Under the pieces are notes generated by a model. It ran no database searches. It saw only the letters and a list, made by a program, of their open reading frames with translations, and was not told the origin of the DNA. Below, in pieces: positions 6,678 to 14,131 of a DNA stretch of 17,096 nucleotides (within the stretch, counting starts at the first letter, position 1; every line of letters begins with the position of its first letter). Source of the DNA: an uncultured Collinsella sp. (GTDB lineage: Bacteria > Actinomycetota > Coriobacteriia > Coriobacteriales > Coriobacteriaceae); NCBI GenBank assembly GCA_900754745.1, contig CAAEEB010000055.1, positions 1 to 17,096 on the forward strand, read 5' to 3'. A program made the position numbers and the translations under genes.

Positions 6678-7916
6678 ATGACAAAAGACGACAGACAGGC
6701 ATTCGAGGTGCCCGATCGACTCTTTGAATATGTACGGGCAGTCGTCGACAATCGCGCGCTCGCGACGGTGCTGCTCTTTTTGCTGAGCCTGCTGCTGATC
6801 GGCATTGACAACATCGCTGGCATCCTGGCGGTGCTGCTCGTTGGCTTTTTGCTGATCGATCGCTTTGAAATTGTGCGTCGCTGCGTGGTGATTGGCGGTG
6901 CCGCGTGGGCTATAACGCTGGCGATTGGTGCCATGGCGCTCGGCGGCATCGAGGGACCGGTGCTGTTCGATGCCGGCTTTGTGTTCAACATGCTTGGCTT
7001 CGTGCTGGCGCTCGCCGTGTGCGTCCTGTTCTTTTGCGGCCGCGCTCTGTATTACCAGGGCTTTGAGCAGGGCGGGCAGCATGCCGACCGCGTGCTTGCC
7101 GCCCGTATTCAGGATCGCCTGATCGATCACCCCGACGCATGGGACAACATCGACGGCGACTTTCTGGAGGTCGAGGGTGCGCTCAACCGCGTGCGCGATT
7201 GCGAGCGCAAGGTCCAGCAAGCCCTGCGTGATGAGTCGCATCGCAAAGACGATTTGGTCACATACTTGGCGCATGACCTGCGTACGCCGCTTGCCAGCGT
7301 GGTGGGCTACCTTTCGCTGTTGCAGGAGGCGCCCGACCTGCCGGTTGAGCAGCGCGCGCACTTTACGGGCGTGGCGCTCGACAAGGCTCACCGACTCGAC
7401 GCGCTTATTGAGGAGTTCTTTGATATCACGCGCTTTGACTTCCACGATATTGTGCTCACGCGCGGCTACGTCGACCTGGGATTGCTGTTGGCGCAGGTGG
7501 CCGATGAGTTCTATCCCATTCTCAACGAGCAGCACAAAGATGTCCAAGTTGATGTGCGTGAGGACCTGACGGTGCTCGTAGATGGCGACAAGATGGCTCG
7601 CGTGTTCAACAACATCATGAAAAACGCCATCGCCTATAGCTACGAAGGATCGACCATCACGATTGAGGCTGGGCGCCAAGATGACGGTGGCGTGCGGATA
7701 CGCTTTATCAACCAGGGCGATCCGATTCCGGCGGCAAAGCTCAAGGTGATCTTTGAGAAGTTCTATCGCCTGGACGCGGCGCGTGCGACCAACCGCGGTG
7801 GCGCCGGCCTGGGTCTTGCCATCGCCAAGGAGATTGTCGCGGCACATGGCGGTACCATTGCGTGCGAATCGACGCCCGAGCACACGATGTTTACCATCGA
7901 GTTGCCCGCAGCATAG
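6678..7916 (+). CDS. Membrane histidine kinase, VanS-like
   Basis: A 412-residue sensor kinase pairing with the regulator just upstream. The ATG at 6678 is preferred to the ATG at 6672 because GTGAGGA (6664-6670) gives a normal 7-nt spacing. Residues about 28-119 hold four hydrophobic segments (28-43, 46-60, 70-88, 101-119) with very short loops, so there is no real extracellular sensor domain. The H box is YLAHDLRTPLASVVGYLSLL with H199. The N box is VFNNIMKNAIAYS (about 308-320), and the G2 box is GGAGLGLAI (about 374-382). The H-box region through EEFFDITRF resembles VanS kinases. Classical VanS of the A type has two membrane segments, so sensing within the membrane may differ here. The stop is followed by 103 nt before pstB. 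Confidence 0.92.
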   Translation: MTKDDRQAFEVPDRLFEYVRAVVDNRALATVLLFLLSLLLIGIDNIAGILAVLLVGFLLIDRFEIVRRCVVIGGAAWAITLAIGAMALGGIEGPVLFDAGFVFNMLGFVLALAVCVLFFCGRALYYQGFEQGGQHADRVLAARIQDRLIDHPDAWDNIDGDFLEVEGALNRVRDCERKVQQALRDESHRKDDLVTYLAHDLRTPLASVVGYLSLLQEAPDLPVEQRAHFTGVALDKAHRLDALIEEFFDITRFDFHDIVLTRGYVDLGLLLAQVADEFYPILNEQHKDVQVDVREDLTVLVDGDKMARVFNNIMKNAIAYSYEGSTITIEAGRQDDGGVRIRFINQGDPIPAAKLKVIFEKFYRLDAARATNRGGAGLGLAIAKEIVAAHGGTIACESTPEHTMFTIELPAA

Positions 7917-7937
7917 CCAGCGTGCCCTTACAAACAC

Positions 7938-8005
7938 TTGACAATGCGCTCACGTGCGTATGAGCCGTAATTTCTACTATCGATACTGCTGAATTGATAT
8001 CGATA
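7938..8005 (+). promoter_or_regulatory. pstB upstream region with two TATCGATA palindromes
   Basis: TTGACA (7938-7943) is a consensus -35, but the best -10 (TATGAG, 7959-7964) leaves only 15 nt. Two perfect TATCGATA palindromes lie at 7978-7985 and 7998-8005, starting exactly 20 nt apart, and the second abuts the ribosome binding site. A protein on both could block transcription or translation start. No obvious PhoB box was recognised. Confidence 0.4.
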
Positions 8006-8019
8006 TGGAGGTATGCGGT

Positions 8020-8892
<873 letters not shown>

Positions 8893-8895
<3 letters not shown>

Positions 8896-8901
8896 TACTA
8901 T
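8893..8901 (+). promoter_or_regulatory. Extended -10 promoter for the PhoB-like gene
   Basis: TG-A-TACTAT (8893-8901) is an extended -10 overlapping the pstB stop codon. TTGACG (8875-8880) is a -35-like hexamer with a short 15-nt spacer. It would let the regulator be transcribed independently of pstB. Confidence 0.4.
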
Positions 8902-8959
8902 CTAGTGCAAGCGCCTTTAGGGTTAAGATGCGGTCATGCCGGCCGCAAAGGGGTTCAAC

Positions 8960-9688
8960 ATGATTTATTACGTCGAGGACGATGACAACATCAGGGATCT
9001 GACGGTCTATGCGCTGCGCAAGCAGGGGATTGAGGCCGAGGGCTTTTCGTGCGATGGCGAGTTTAAGGCCGCCGTGGCGCGACGGGTGCCCGATGCCGTG
9101 CTGCTCGACATCATGCTGCCCGATACCGACGGCTTGGCGATTATGCGTCGCCTGCGCGCCGACCGCCTGACGGCGACGGTGCCCATCATGATGCTCACTG
9201 CCAAGGACACCGAGCTCGACAAGGTCATGGCGCTCGATGGCGGTGCCGACGATTACCTGACCAAGCCGTTTTCGCTCATGGAGCTTGCGAGCCGTTGTCG
9301 TGCGCTGCTGCGCCGCGGCGGTATGGTCAAGCAGGCGAGCGATGTGCTCAGCGTGGGCGATATCGTGCTTTCGCCCAGCCACCGCGAAGTGACTGTTGCC
9401 GGTGAATCGCTCAAGCTCACGCTGCGCGAATTCGACCTGCTCGAGTACCTCATGCGCAAGCCCGGCGTGGTCTTTACCCGCGAGTCGCTGCTGCAGAGCG
9501 TGTGGGGCTGGGACTTCGACGGCGGTTCGCGCACCGTCGACGTGCACGTGCAGACGCTCCGCCAAAAGCTCGGCGAGCATGCGAACGCTATCGAGACCGT
9601 GCGCGGTGTGGGCTATCGCCTGGCCGAGCCTTCTGCTGGTGACGATGTCGAAGAAGCCGGTAGCGCGGCTAGCGCATCGGAGGAGTAG
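8960..9688 (+). CDS. OmpR-family response regulator, PhoB/PhoP-like
   Basis: A 242-residue regulator. The ATG at 8960 is supported by AAAGGGG about 5 nt upstream; an in-frame ATG at 8936 lacks such a site. The receiver domain shows D7/D8, phosphoacceptor D50 (LLDIMLPDTDG), a threonine in MMLTAKD, and the lysine of YLTKPFSLMEL. The winged helix spans about 130-224 (LREFDLLEYLMRKPG, RTVDVHVQTLRQKLG, RGVGYRL). An acidic, small-residue tail of about 17 residues follows. It is transcribed with the kinase downstream, and 64 nt separate it from pstB. The pstB neighbour points to phosphate response, but binding specificity cannot be read from sequence. Confidence 0.92.
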   Translation: MIYYVEDDDNIRDLTVYALRKQGIEAEGFSCDGEFKAAVARRVPDAVLLDIMLPDTDGLAIMRRLRADRLTATVPIMMLTAKDTELDKVMALDGGADDYLTKPFSLMELASRCRALLRRGGMVKQASDVLSVGDIVLSPSHREVTVAGESLKLTLREFDLLEYLMRKPGVVFTRESLLQSVWGWDFDGGSRTVDVHVQTLRQKLGEHANAIETVRGVGYRLAEPSAGDDVEEAGSAASASEE

Positions 9689-9691
9689 CTC

Positions 9692-11116
9692 GTGGTCTTC
9701 GCCCCCCAGGGAAAACGCACCCTATCGCATCGCGTGTTTGCGACGATTTTTATCTGCGCTATGGCGGTTATCGTGGCGTTTACGGTGCTGGGTGCGTTCT
9801 TTGTGCAAAACACCTTGGCGGATGCCACGAGTGCCAATCTGGCGCAGGAAACCGAGCTCATTGCCGCCGCGCTTGACGAGCAGCAGGAGCCCATTGCATT
9901 CTTGCGCAGCCTCGATCGCGAGGACTTGCGCATCACGCTGATCAACGAGGACGGGTCGGTCGCCTACGATAACGAGGCGTCGCCTTCCATGTTGCCCAAT
10001 CACGGCGATCGCCCCGAGGTCGCCGAGGCCTTCGAAAGTGGCTCGGGCTCCGCTGAGCGCGCAAGCTCTACGCTCGACGAGATCATGTTGTATCGCGCCG
10101 TTCGGCTCGATAACGGCCAGGTTGTCCGCTTGGCACAGGCTCAGCCCGGTGTAGCGGCGATTTTGCTCTCGCTCGTGGCGCCGATGCTGCTTATCGCGGC
10201 AGCCGGCGCGGTACTCTCGTTTTTCCTGGCACGCCGCGAGTCCCGTGCCATTATTGCGCCGTTGCAAGAGGTGGATCTGGACCATCCACGCCGCAGCTAC
10301 GAGCATGCCTATGCCGAGATGGTTCCCATGCTCGAGCGCATTGAGTCGCAACGCCAGGAGCTCAAGCGCCAGATGGCGGTGCTGGCGGACAACGACCGTA
10401 TGCGCCGCGAGTTCACGGCCAATATCACCCATGAGCTCAAGACCCCGCTTACGGCAATCTCAGGCTATGCTGAGCTCATTGCGAACGGCATGGTCGAGGG
10501 TGAGGACGATCTGCGCACCTTTGGCGGCCGCATCTACCGTGAGGCAGGCCGGTTGGCGGCGCTCGTCAACGATATCCTCACGCTTTCGAACTTGGATGAG
10601 GCCGAGCGTGCGACCGAAGGCGAGGCGGTGCCCATTGGCTCCACGGAGCCCATCGAGCTTTCGCGTGCTATCTATGCAGTCGAGCAGCGTCTTGAACAGG
10701 TCGCTCGCCAGGCAAATGTGACGATAGGCCATGAGACCAAGCCCGTGGTCATCGAAGGCGTATCGCGCCTGATCGATGAGCTCATCTATAACCTGGCGAG
10801 CAACGCCATTCGTTACAACCGGCCCGGCGGCACGGTGACGTTGCAGTGTGGAACCAACGACGACGGGCGCCCGTATCTGTCGGTTGCCGATACTGGCATT
10901 GGCATTGCGCCCGAGGAGCAGGGTAAGGTGTTCGAGCGTTTCTATCGCGTTGACAAGAGCCGTTCTAAAGCGCGTGGTGGAACGGGTCTGGGTCTGGCCA
11001 TCGTCAAGCATGCCGCCCTGTATCATCACGCCTCGCTCGATCTGTCAAGCGAGTTAGGGGTGGGGACCACCATCACGGTGACGTTTCCCGTGCAACAGGA
11101 TGAGCAGTTCGCGTAG
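9692..11116 (+). CDS. Membrane histidine kinase, PhoR-like
   Basis: A 474-residue sensor kinase starting at GTG 9692, only 3 nt after the regulator's stop, with GGAGGAG upstream, so the pair is translationally coupled. Two membrane segments (about 14-37 and 153-177) enclose an extracytoplasmic domain of about 115 residues. It then has a linker/coiled region (about 205-235), the H box FTANITHELKTPLTAISGYAE with H247, the N box NLASNAIRYN (about 367-376), the D box DTGIGI (about 400) and the G2 box GGTGLGLAIV (about 429-438). The layout is that of PhoR/PhoR-like kinases. With pstB nearby it probably responds to phosphate, though the input domain could sense something else. Confidence 0.92.
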   Translation: MVFAPQGKRTLSHRVFATIFICAMAVIVAFTVLGAFFVQNTLADATSANLAQETELIAAALDEQQEPIAFLRSLDREDLRITLINEDGSVAYDNEASPSMLPNHGDRPEVAEAFESGSGSAERASSTLDEIMLYRAVRLDNGQVVRLAQAQPGVAAILLSLVAPMLLIAAAGAVLSFFLARRESRAIIAPLQEVDLDHPRRSYEHAYAEMVPMLERIESQRQELKRQMAVLADNDRMRREFTANITHELKTPLTAISGYAELIANGMVEGEDDLRTFGGRIYREAGRLAALVNDILTLSNLDEAERATEGEAVPIGSTEPIELSRAIYAVEQRLEQVARQANVTIGHETKPVVIEGVSRLIDELIYNLASNAIRYNRPGGTVTLQCGTNDDGRPYLSVADTGIGIAPEEQGKVFERFYRVDKSRSKARGGTGLGLAIVKHAALYHHASLDLSSELGVGTTITVTFPVQQDEQFA

Positions 11117-11169
11117 CAGTACTGCAAACATGTGAATTTCACGCCGCATCGGGGCTGCCGGTGTGGCGT
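11116..11169 (+). terminator. Hairpins after the PhoR-like gene, no T-tract
   Basis: A 10-bp palindrome GCAGTACTGC (11116-11125) begins in the stop codon. It is followed by an 8-bp stem ACGCCGCA (11141-11148) / TGTGGCGT (11162-11169), one G-T pair. Neither has a T run, so termination would be weak or factor-dependent. Confidence 0.3.
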
Positions 11170-11172
11170 AGA

Positions 11173-11245
11173 TGTTGCGCAACAATGGTGTAAGCGCTGT
11201 ATCTTATGTATAGAGTTCGGACATGGCAAAAAGATGCGATATCAT
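11173..11245 (+). promoter_or_regulatory. Promoter/operator region of the capsule-control operon
   Basis: TGTTGCGCAACA (11173-11184) is a perfect 12-bp palindrome. Downstream, TTCGGA (11216-11221) and TATCAT (11240-11245) with an 18-nt spacer make a plausible promoter, giving a leader of about 40 nt before the ATG at 11293. Confidence 0.4.
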
Positions 11246-11292
11246 ACGAGCAGTTTTGTCGATATGAACTAGGGAAATGAAAGGCAAGCTGC

Positions 11293-11949
11293 ATGACCCT
11301 TCTCGAACTGTTCCAGCTGCTTAAAAAGCACCTTAAGCTGGTCATCGCCCTCCCGGTGGTCTGCGCGATCGCCATGGGCGTCGTCTCCTTCACTATGATG
11401 GACAACACCTACACCGCCACGACGAGCATGTACATTCTCGCCAAGACCGATGGTAGCCAGACGAGCTACTACAACGACCTGTCGGCGAGCCAGATGCTCT
11501 CCAACGATATCGCGACGCTGCTCGATAGCGACAGCGTCAAGAGCGGCGCTGCTAAGGAGCTGGGTCTTTCCAACTTGGATGATTACAAGGTGAGCGTTAC
11601 GAGCGAGACCACGACTCGTGTCATTTCGCTGTCCGTGACCGGCGACAGCCCCGACGGTGCCGCCGCTGTCGCTAACGCCATTGCCAATTCGGTGTCTACC
11701 GTGGCTCAGGACGTTGACGCCGCTCAGGCCGTCAACGTGATCGATAAGGCAAAGATCCCCAACCAGCCCAGCGGCCCCAACCGCAAGCTCTACATCGCGG
11801 TCGCCGCTCTGGCCGGCCTGTTCGTCGCTGTTGCAATTGTCGTGCTGCTCGACATGCTCAATACCCGCGTCCGCTCCGTTGACGATGCCGTCGAGCTGCT
11901 CGGTGTGCCCGTTATCGGCCGTTTCCCCGTTGTGAAGGGCGGTAAGTAA
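11293..11949 (+). CDS. Polysaccharide co-polymerase / tyrosine-kinase activator (CpsC/CapA, Wzz-like)
   Basis: A 218-residue membrane protein with two membrane segments (about 16-36 and 166-188) and an extracytoplasmic domain of about 130 residues, the layout of the short CpsC/CapA/YwqC proteins. These set chain length and export of capsule or exopolysaccharide and switch on the partner kinase through their cytoplasmic tail. The proline-rich stretch PNQPSGPNR just before the second segment is typical of the Wzz family. The start has GAAAGG 8 nt upstream. Its stop is 3 nt from the kinase start, so the two are surely co-translated. The C-terminal tail (LLDMLNTRVRSVDDAVELLGVPVIG) is the region that contacts the kinase in related systems. 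Confidence 0.92.
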   Translation: MTLLELFQLLKKHLKLVIALPVVCAIAMGVVSFTMMDNTYTATTSMYILAKTDGSQTSYYNDLSASQMLSNDIATLLDSDSVKSGAAKELGLSNLDDYKVSVTSETTTRVISLSVTGDSPDGAAAVANAIANSVSTVAQDVDAAQAVNVIDKAKIPNQPSGPNRKLYIAVAALAGLFVAVAIVVLLDMLNTRVRSVDDAVELLGVPVIGRFPVVKGGK

Positions 11950-11952
11950 TTC

Positions 11953-12708
11953 ATGGCCCGTAAAAAGAAAACCAGCGATACCCTCGCCTTTAGCAACGCA
12001 GCCAAGACGCTGCTGGCAAACATTCGCTTTGCGAGTGTCGATACGCCGATCAAGTCCATTACCGTGACGTCCTCCATCCCTAACGAGGGCAAGTCCACCA
12101 TTGCGGTCAACCTGGCTCAGGCCATTGCGACCAGCGGCAAGAGCGTCCTTCTCGTCGAGTGCGACATGCGTCACCGTACGCTTGCCAACCTGCTGGGCCT
12201 CCGTCATTCCGGTGGCCTGTACGCCGTCCTTTCCGACCAGATGTCGATTGACGAGGCTGTCGTCGAAACCGGTCAGCCCAACTTCTTCTTCCTCGATGCC
12301 GAGCCGCGCATTCCCAACCCGGCTGACATTATCGCCTCGCGCCGCTTTGCCAAGCTGGTTGCCGCGCTGGAGGAGAAGTACCAGTACGTCATTTTCGATA
12401 CGCCGCCCGTGGGCACCTTTGTCGATGCCGCCGAGGTCGCCGCGATTACCGACGGCACCATCTACGTTGTCCGTGAGGACTTCGCCAAGCGCAACGAGAT
12501 CCTTGCCGCCTTTGATCAGCTCAACAAGGCCGAGGTTAACGTAATTGGCACGGTCATGAACTGCTGTGAGACCTCGAGCCATGACTACTACTACTCTTAC
12601 TATGGCGAGGACAAGGGCCAGAACAACGCCGTTGCCGGAGTTAACCCTGCTGTTGGCGGTGCCGCTGCAACGGGGACCCCTGCGAAGGCGAAGCGTTTTA
12701 AGAAATAG
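11953..12708 (+). CDS. Bacterial tyrosine kinase (BY-kinase, CpsD/CapB type)
   Basis: A 251-residue cytoplasmic kinase that autophosphorylates on C-terminal tyrosines to control polysaccharide assembly. Walker A is SSIPNEGKST (40-49), Walker A' is LLVECDMR (66-73) and Walker B is VIFDTPP (146-152). The tyrosine cluster is DYYYSYYGE, with Y212-Y214 and Y216-Y217. The tail is basic (AKAKRFKK). The family's N-terminal EX2RX2R contact motif, normally in a context like EAYRTLRTN, is replaced here: N15, K18 and L21 occupy the E, R and R positions. No strong ribosome binding site is seen, consistent with coupling to the gene 3 nt upstream. It acts with that membrane activator and with the phosphatase 24 nt downstream. 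Confidence 0.94.
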   Translation: MARKKKTSDTLAFSNAAKTLLANIRFASVDTPIKSITVTSSIPNEGKSTIAVNLAQAIATSGKSVLLVECDMRHRTLANLLGLRHSGGLYAVLSDQMSIDEAVVETGQPNFFFLDAEPRIPNPADIIASRRFAKLVAALEEKYQYVIFDTPPVGTFVDAAEVAAITDGTIYVVREDFAKRNEILAAFDQLNKAEVNVIGTVMNCCETSSHDYYYSYYGEDKGQNNAVAGVNPAVGGAAATGTPAKAKRFKK

Positions 12709-12732
12709 CAACGACGCAGATAAGAGGGCGAT

Positions 12733-13383
12733 ATGAGAGACATCCACTGCCATATCCTGCCCGGTGTTGACGACGGCGCGGCGAACCTCGAGCAAAGCTT
12801 GGCGATGCTCGAGGCGGCCCGCGCCGTCGGCGTTACGCACGTTGTGTGCACGCCACATTGCCGGGACCCGTACTTTGACTTTGACAAAATGTGGGAGGCC
12901 TATCGACTGCTTTGCGCGCATGCGGGCGATATGCATTTGCAGATGGGCTTTGAGGTCAATCATGCCAAGCTCATGGATTTGGGCATCGAATGGGCCGATC
13001 GCCTGCATTTCGATGGCTCAAACGAGTTTTTGCTCGAGCTCTCGACGCGTGCCGATTCGTACGACTTTGAGGAATACGAGAACACGATTTACGATTTGCA
13101 GTGCCGCGGCTACCAGGTGATTATTGCCCATCCCGAGCGCTACCGCGCTGTCCAAAAGGACGTGGGTGTGGCGGAGCGTCTGGTCGATATGGGTTGTAAG
13201 CTGCAAGCTTCGGCGGATTTTATTGCCGGCGGCCGCTTTGGCCGCGAGAAAAAGCCGGCGCAGCGTCTGTTCGATCAGAACCTGTACAGCTTTATCGCGA
13301 GCGATGCCCATAACGTGGGTCACTACGATTGCCTGGCAAAAGCTCGAGCGCAGTTTAGCGTGCGCGGTGCTCATTTTCGCTAA
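12733..13383 (+). CDS. PHP-family protein-tyrosine phosphatase (CpsB/CapC/YwqE type)
   Basis: A 216-residue metal-dependent phosphatase that removes phosphate from the BY-kinase. The PHP metal-binding motifs are in order: DIHCHILPGVDDG (H5, H7, D13/D14), CTPH (H42), MGFEVN (E74), AHPERY (H133) and SDAHN (D191, H193). The length is a little under the usual 240-255 residues, but the fold motifs are complete. AGAGGG ends 4 nt before the ATG. With the two genes upstream it completes a CpsC-CpsD-CpsB control set. No glycosyltransferase or flippase gene follows, so the polymer it controls must be made elsewhere. Confidence 0.93.
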   Translation: MRDIHCHILPGVDDGAANLEQSLAMLEAARAVGVTHVVCTPHCRDPYFDFDKMWEAYRLLCAHAGDMHLQMGFEVNHAKLMDLGIEWADRLHFDGSNEFLLELSTRADSYDFEEYENTIYDLQCRGYQVIIAHPERYRAVQKDVGVAERLVDMGCKLQASADFIAGGRFGREKKPAQRLFDQNLYSFIASDAHNVGHYDCLAKARAQFSVRGAHFR

Positions 13384-13422
13384 AATCTGTCCCTAACGTT
13401 CGTGTCGAATGAAGGGGTGGCT

Positions 13423-13923
13423 ATGGATATTCAACTTAAGACGGGTTGCTTTGAGGACCCGGCGCTGGTGCGCCGCGCCGTTTTTATGGACGAGCAAGGC
13501 TACGAGAGCGAATTCGACGCTATCGATGAGGCGCAGACTTGCATCCACGTGACGCTGTACGTGAACGGCGAGCTCACCGGCTGCTCGCGCGTGTTTCCCG
13601 AGGAATTGGAGCGCGCGGCAGATGCAGAGTCTCCGGTTTCGCCGGCGTGCGATATGGACAAAGGCGTCGCAGCGGGGGAGACCTATATTATGGGTCGCGT
13701 CGCCTTGCTGTCCGCCATGCGCCGTCGCGGTCTGGCAAGCAAGATTGTCGAAGCCAGCGAAGCTGCTGCGTGCGATGCCGGCGCCAAGCTCATAAAGTTG
13801 CATGCACAGGAGTACGTGCTGCCGCTCTATGCCAAGGCCGGCTACACGCAGATTGCCCCGGTGGACTACGAAGACGAAGGCCAGCCTCATGCCTGGATGG
13901 CCAAACTGCTGGGCGACAGATAG
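13423..13923 (+). CDS. GNAT-family N-acetyltransferase, ElaA-like
   Basis: A 166-residue acyltransferase. The ATG at 13423 is chosen because AAGGGG lies about 7 nt upstream; the in-frame GTG at 13402 has no such site. The N-terminal VRRAVFMDEQGYESEFDAIDEAQTC resembles ElaA-type GNATs (RxxVFvxEQ...DxDexD). The acetyl-CoA-binding signature is RRRGLAS (100-106) after MGRVALL. LYAKAGYTQI (about 140) is the usual C-terminal GNAT strand-helix. The substrate is unknown. It begins 39 nt after the phosphatase gene, in the same direction. A TAAAAT box at 13381-13386 could be its own -10, so operon membership is uncertain. Confidence 0.88.
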   Translation: MDIQLKTGCFEDPALVRRAVFMDEQGYESEFDAIDEAQTCIHVTLYVNGELTGCSRVFPEELERAADAESPVSPACDMDKGVAAGETYIMGRVALLSAMRRRGLASKIVEASEAAACDAGAKLIKLHAQEYVLPLYAKAGYTQIAPVDYEDEGQPHAWMAKLLGDR

Positions 13924-13961
13924 GGACGCTCCTTTTCTGCCGGCAGCAGGGGACACTCCTT
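13923..13961. repeat. Direct repeat GGGAC(G/A)CTCCTT flanking a palindrome
   Basis: GGGACGCTCCTT (13923-13934) and GGGACACTCCTT (13950-13961) differ at one base. Between them lies the palindrome CTGCCGGCAG (13937-13946). The copies start 27 nt apart. Related strings occur near 212 and at 16349-16360, so this may be part of a dispersed repeat family. Confidence 0.45.
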
Positions 13962-13979
13962 GGCAATCGACGCATAGGC

Positions 13980-14047
13980 GTTCCGACGTTCCGACATACA
14001 GTTTTTCGATTCCGTATGTATATATGCGCGCCAATGGGTTATAAAAT
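13980..14047 (+). promoter_or_regulatory. htpG promoter region with repeats
   Basis: TTATAAAAT (14039-14047) gives a good -10, but no strong -35 at 17 nt. Upstream are a tandem GTTCCGAC (13980-13987, 13988-13995) and an inverted repeat ACATAC (13994-13999) / GTATGT (14014-14019). No CIRCE or HAIR heat-shock element was seen. Confidence 0.4.
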
Positions 14048-14076
14048 CTAAGTCTGAACATAGCAGGTCTGCGATG

Positions 14077-14101
14077 CGGCTCGGGCAACCGGGCCGTTTT
14101 T
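14077..14101 (+). terminator. Terminator-like hairpin in the htpG leader (possible attenuator)
   Basis: CGGCTCGG-GCAA-CCGGGCCG (one T-G pair) followed by TTTTT (14097-14101), 30 nt before the htpG ATG and after its likely -10. It could end read-through from the acetyltransferase gene or control htpG transcription. An alternative outer pairing CTGC/GCAG around it is possible. Confidence 0.6.
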
Positions 14102-14131
14102 GCGGGCAGGGGTAGCGCGAAAGGACTGCAC

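Noticed and set aside
6642..7937. 431-codon open frame on the minus strand opposite the VanS-like kinase
   Set aside because: The plus strand encodes clear H, N and G boxes; the minus product is histidine/alanine-rich noise.
11269..13008. 579-codon open frame on the minus strand opposite the capsule-control genes
   Set aside because: It crosses three well-supported genes and shows no domain motif; it arises from codon bias.
13980..14047. CIRCE or HAIR heat-shock operator before htpG
   Set aside because: Neither TTAGCACTC-n9-GAGTGCTAA nor CTTGAGT-n7-ACTCAAG is present.
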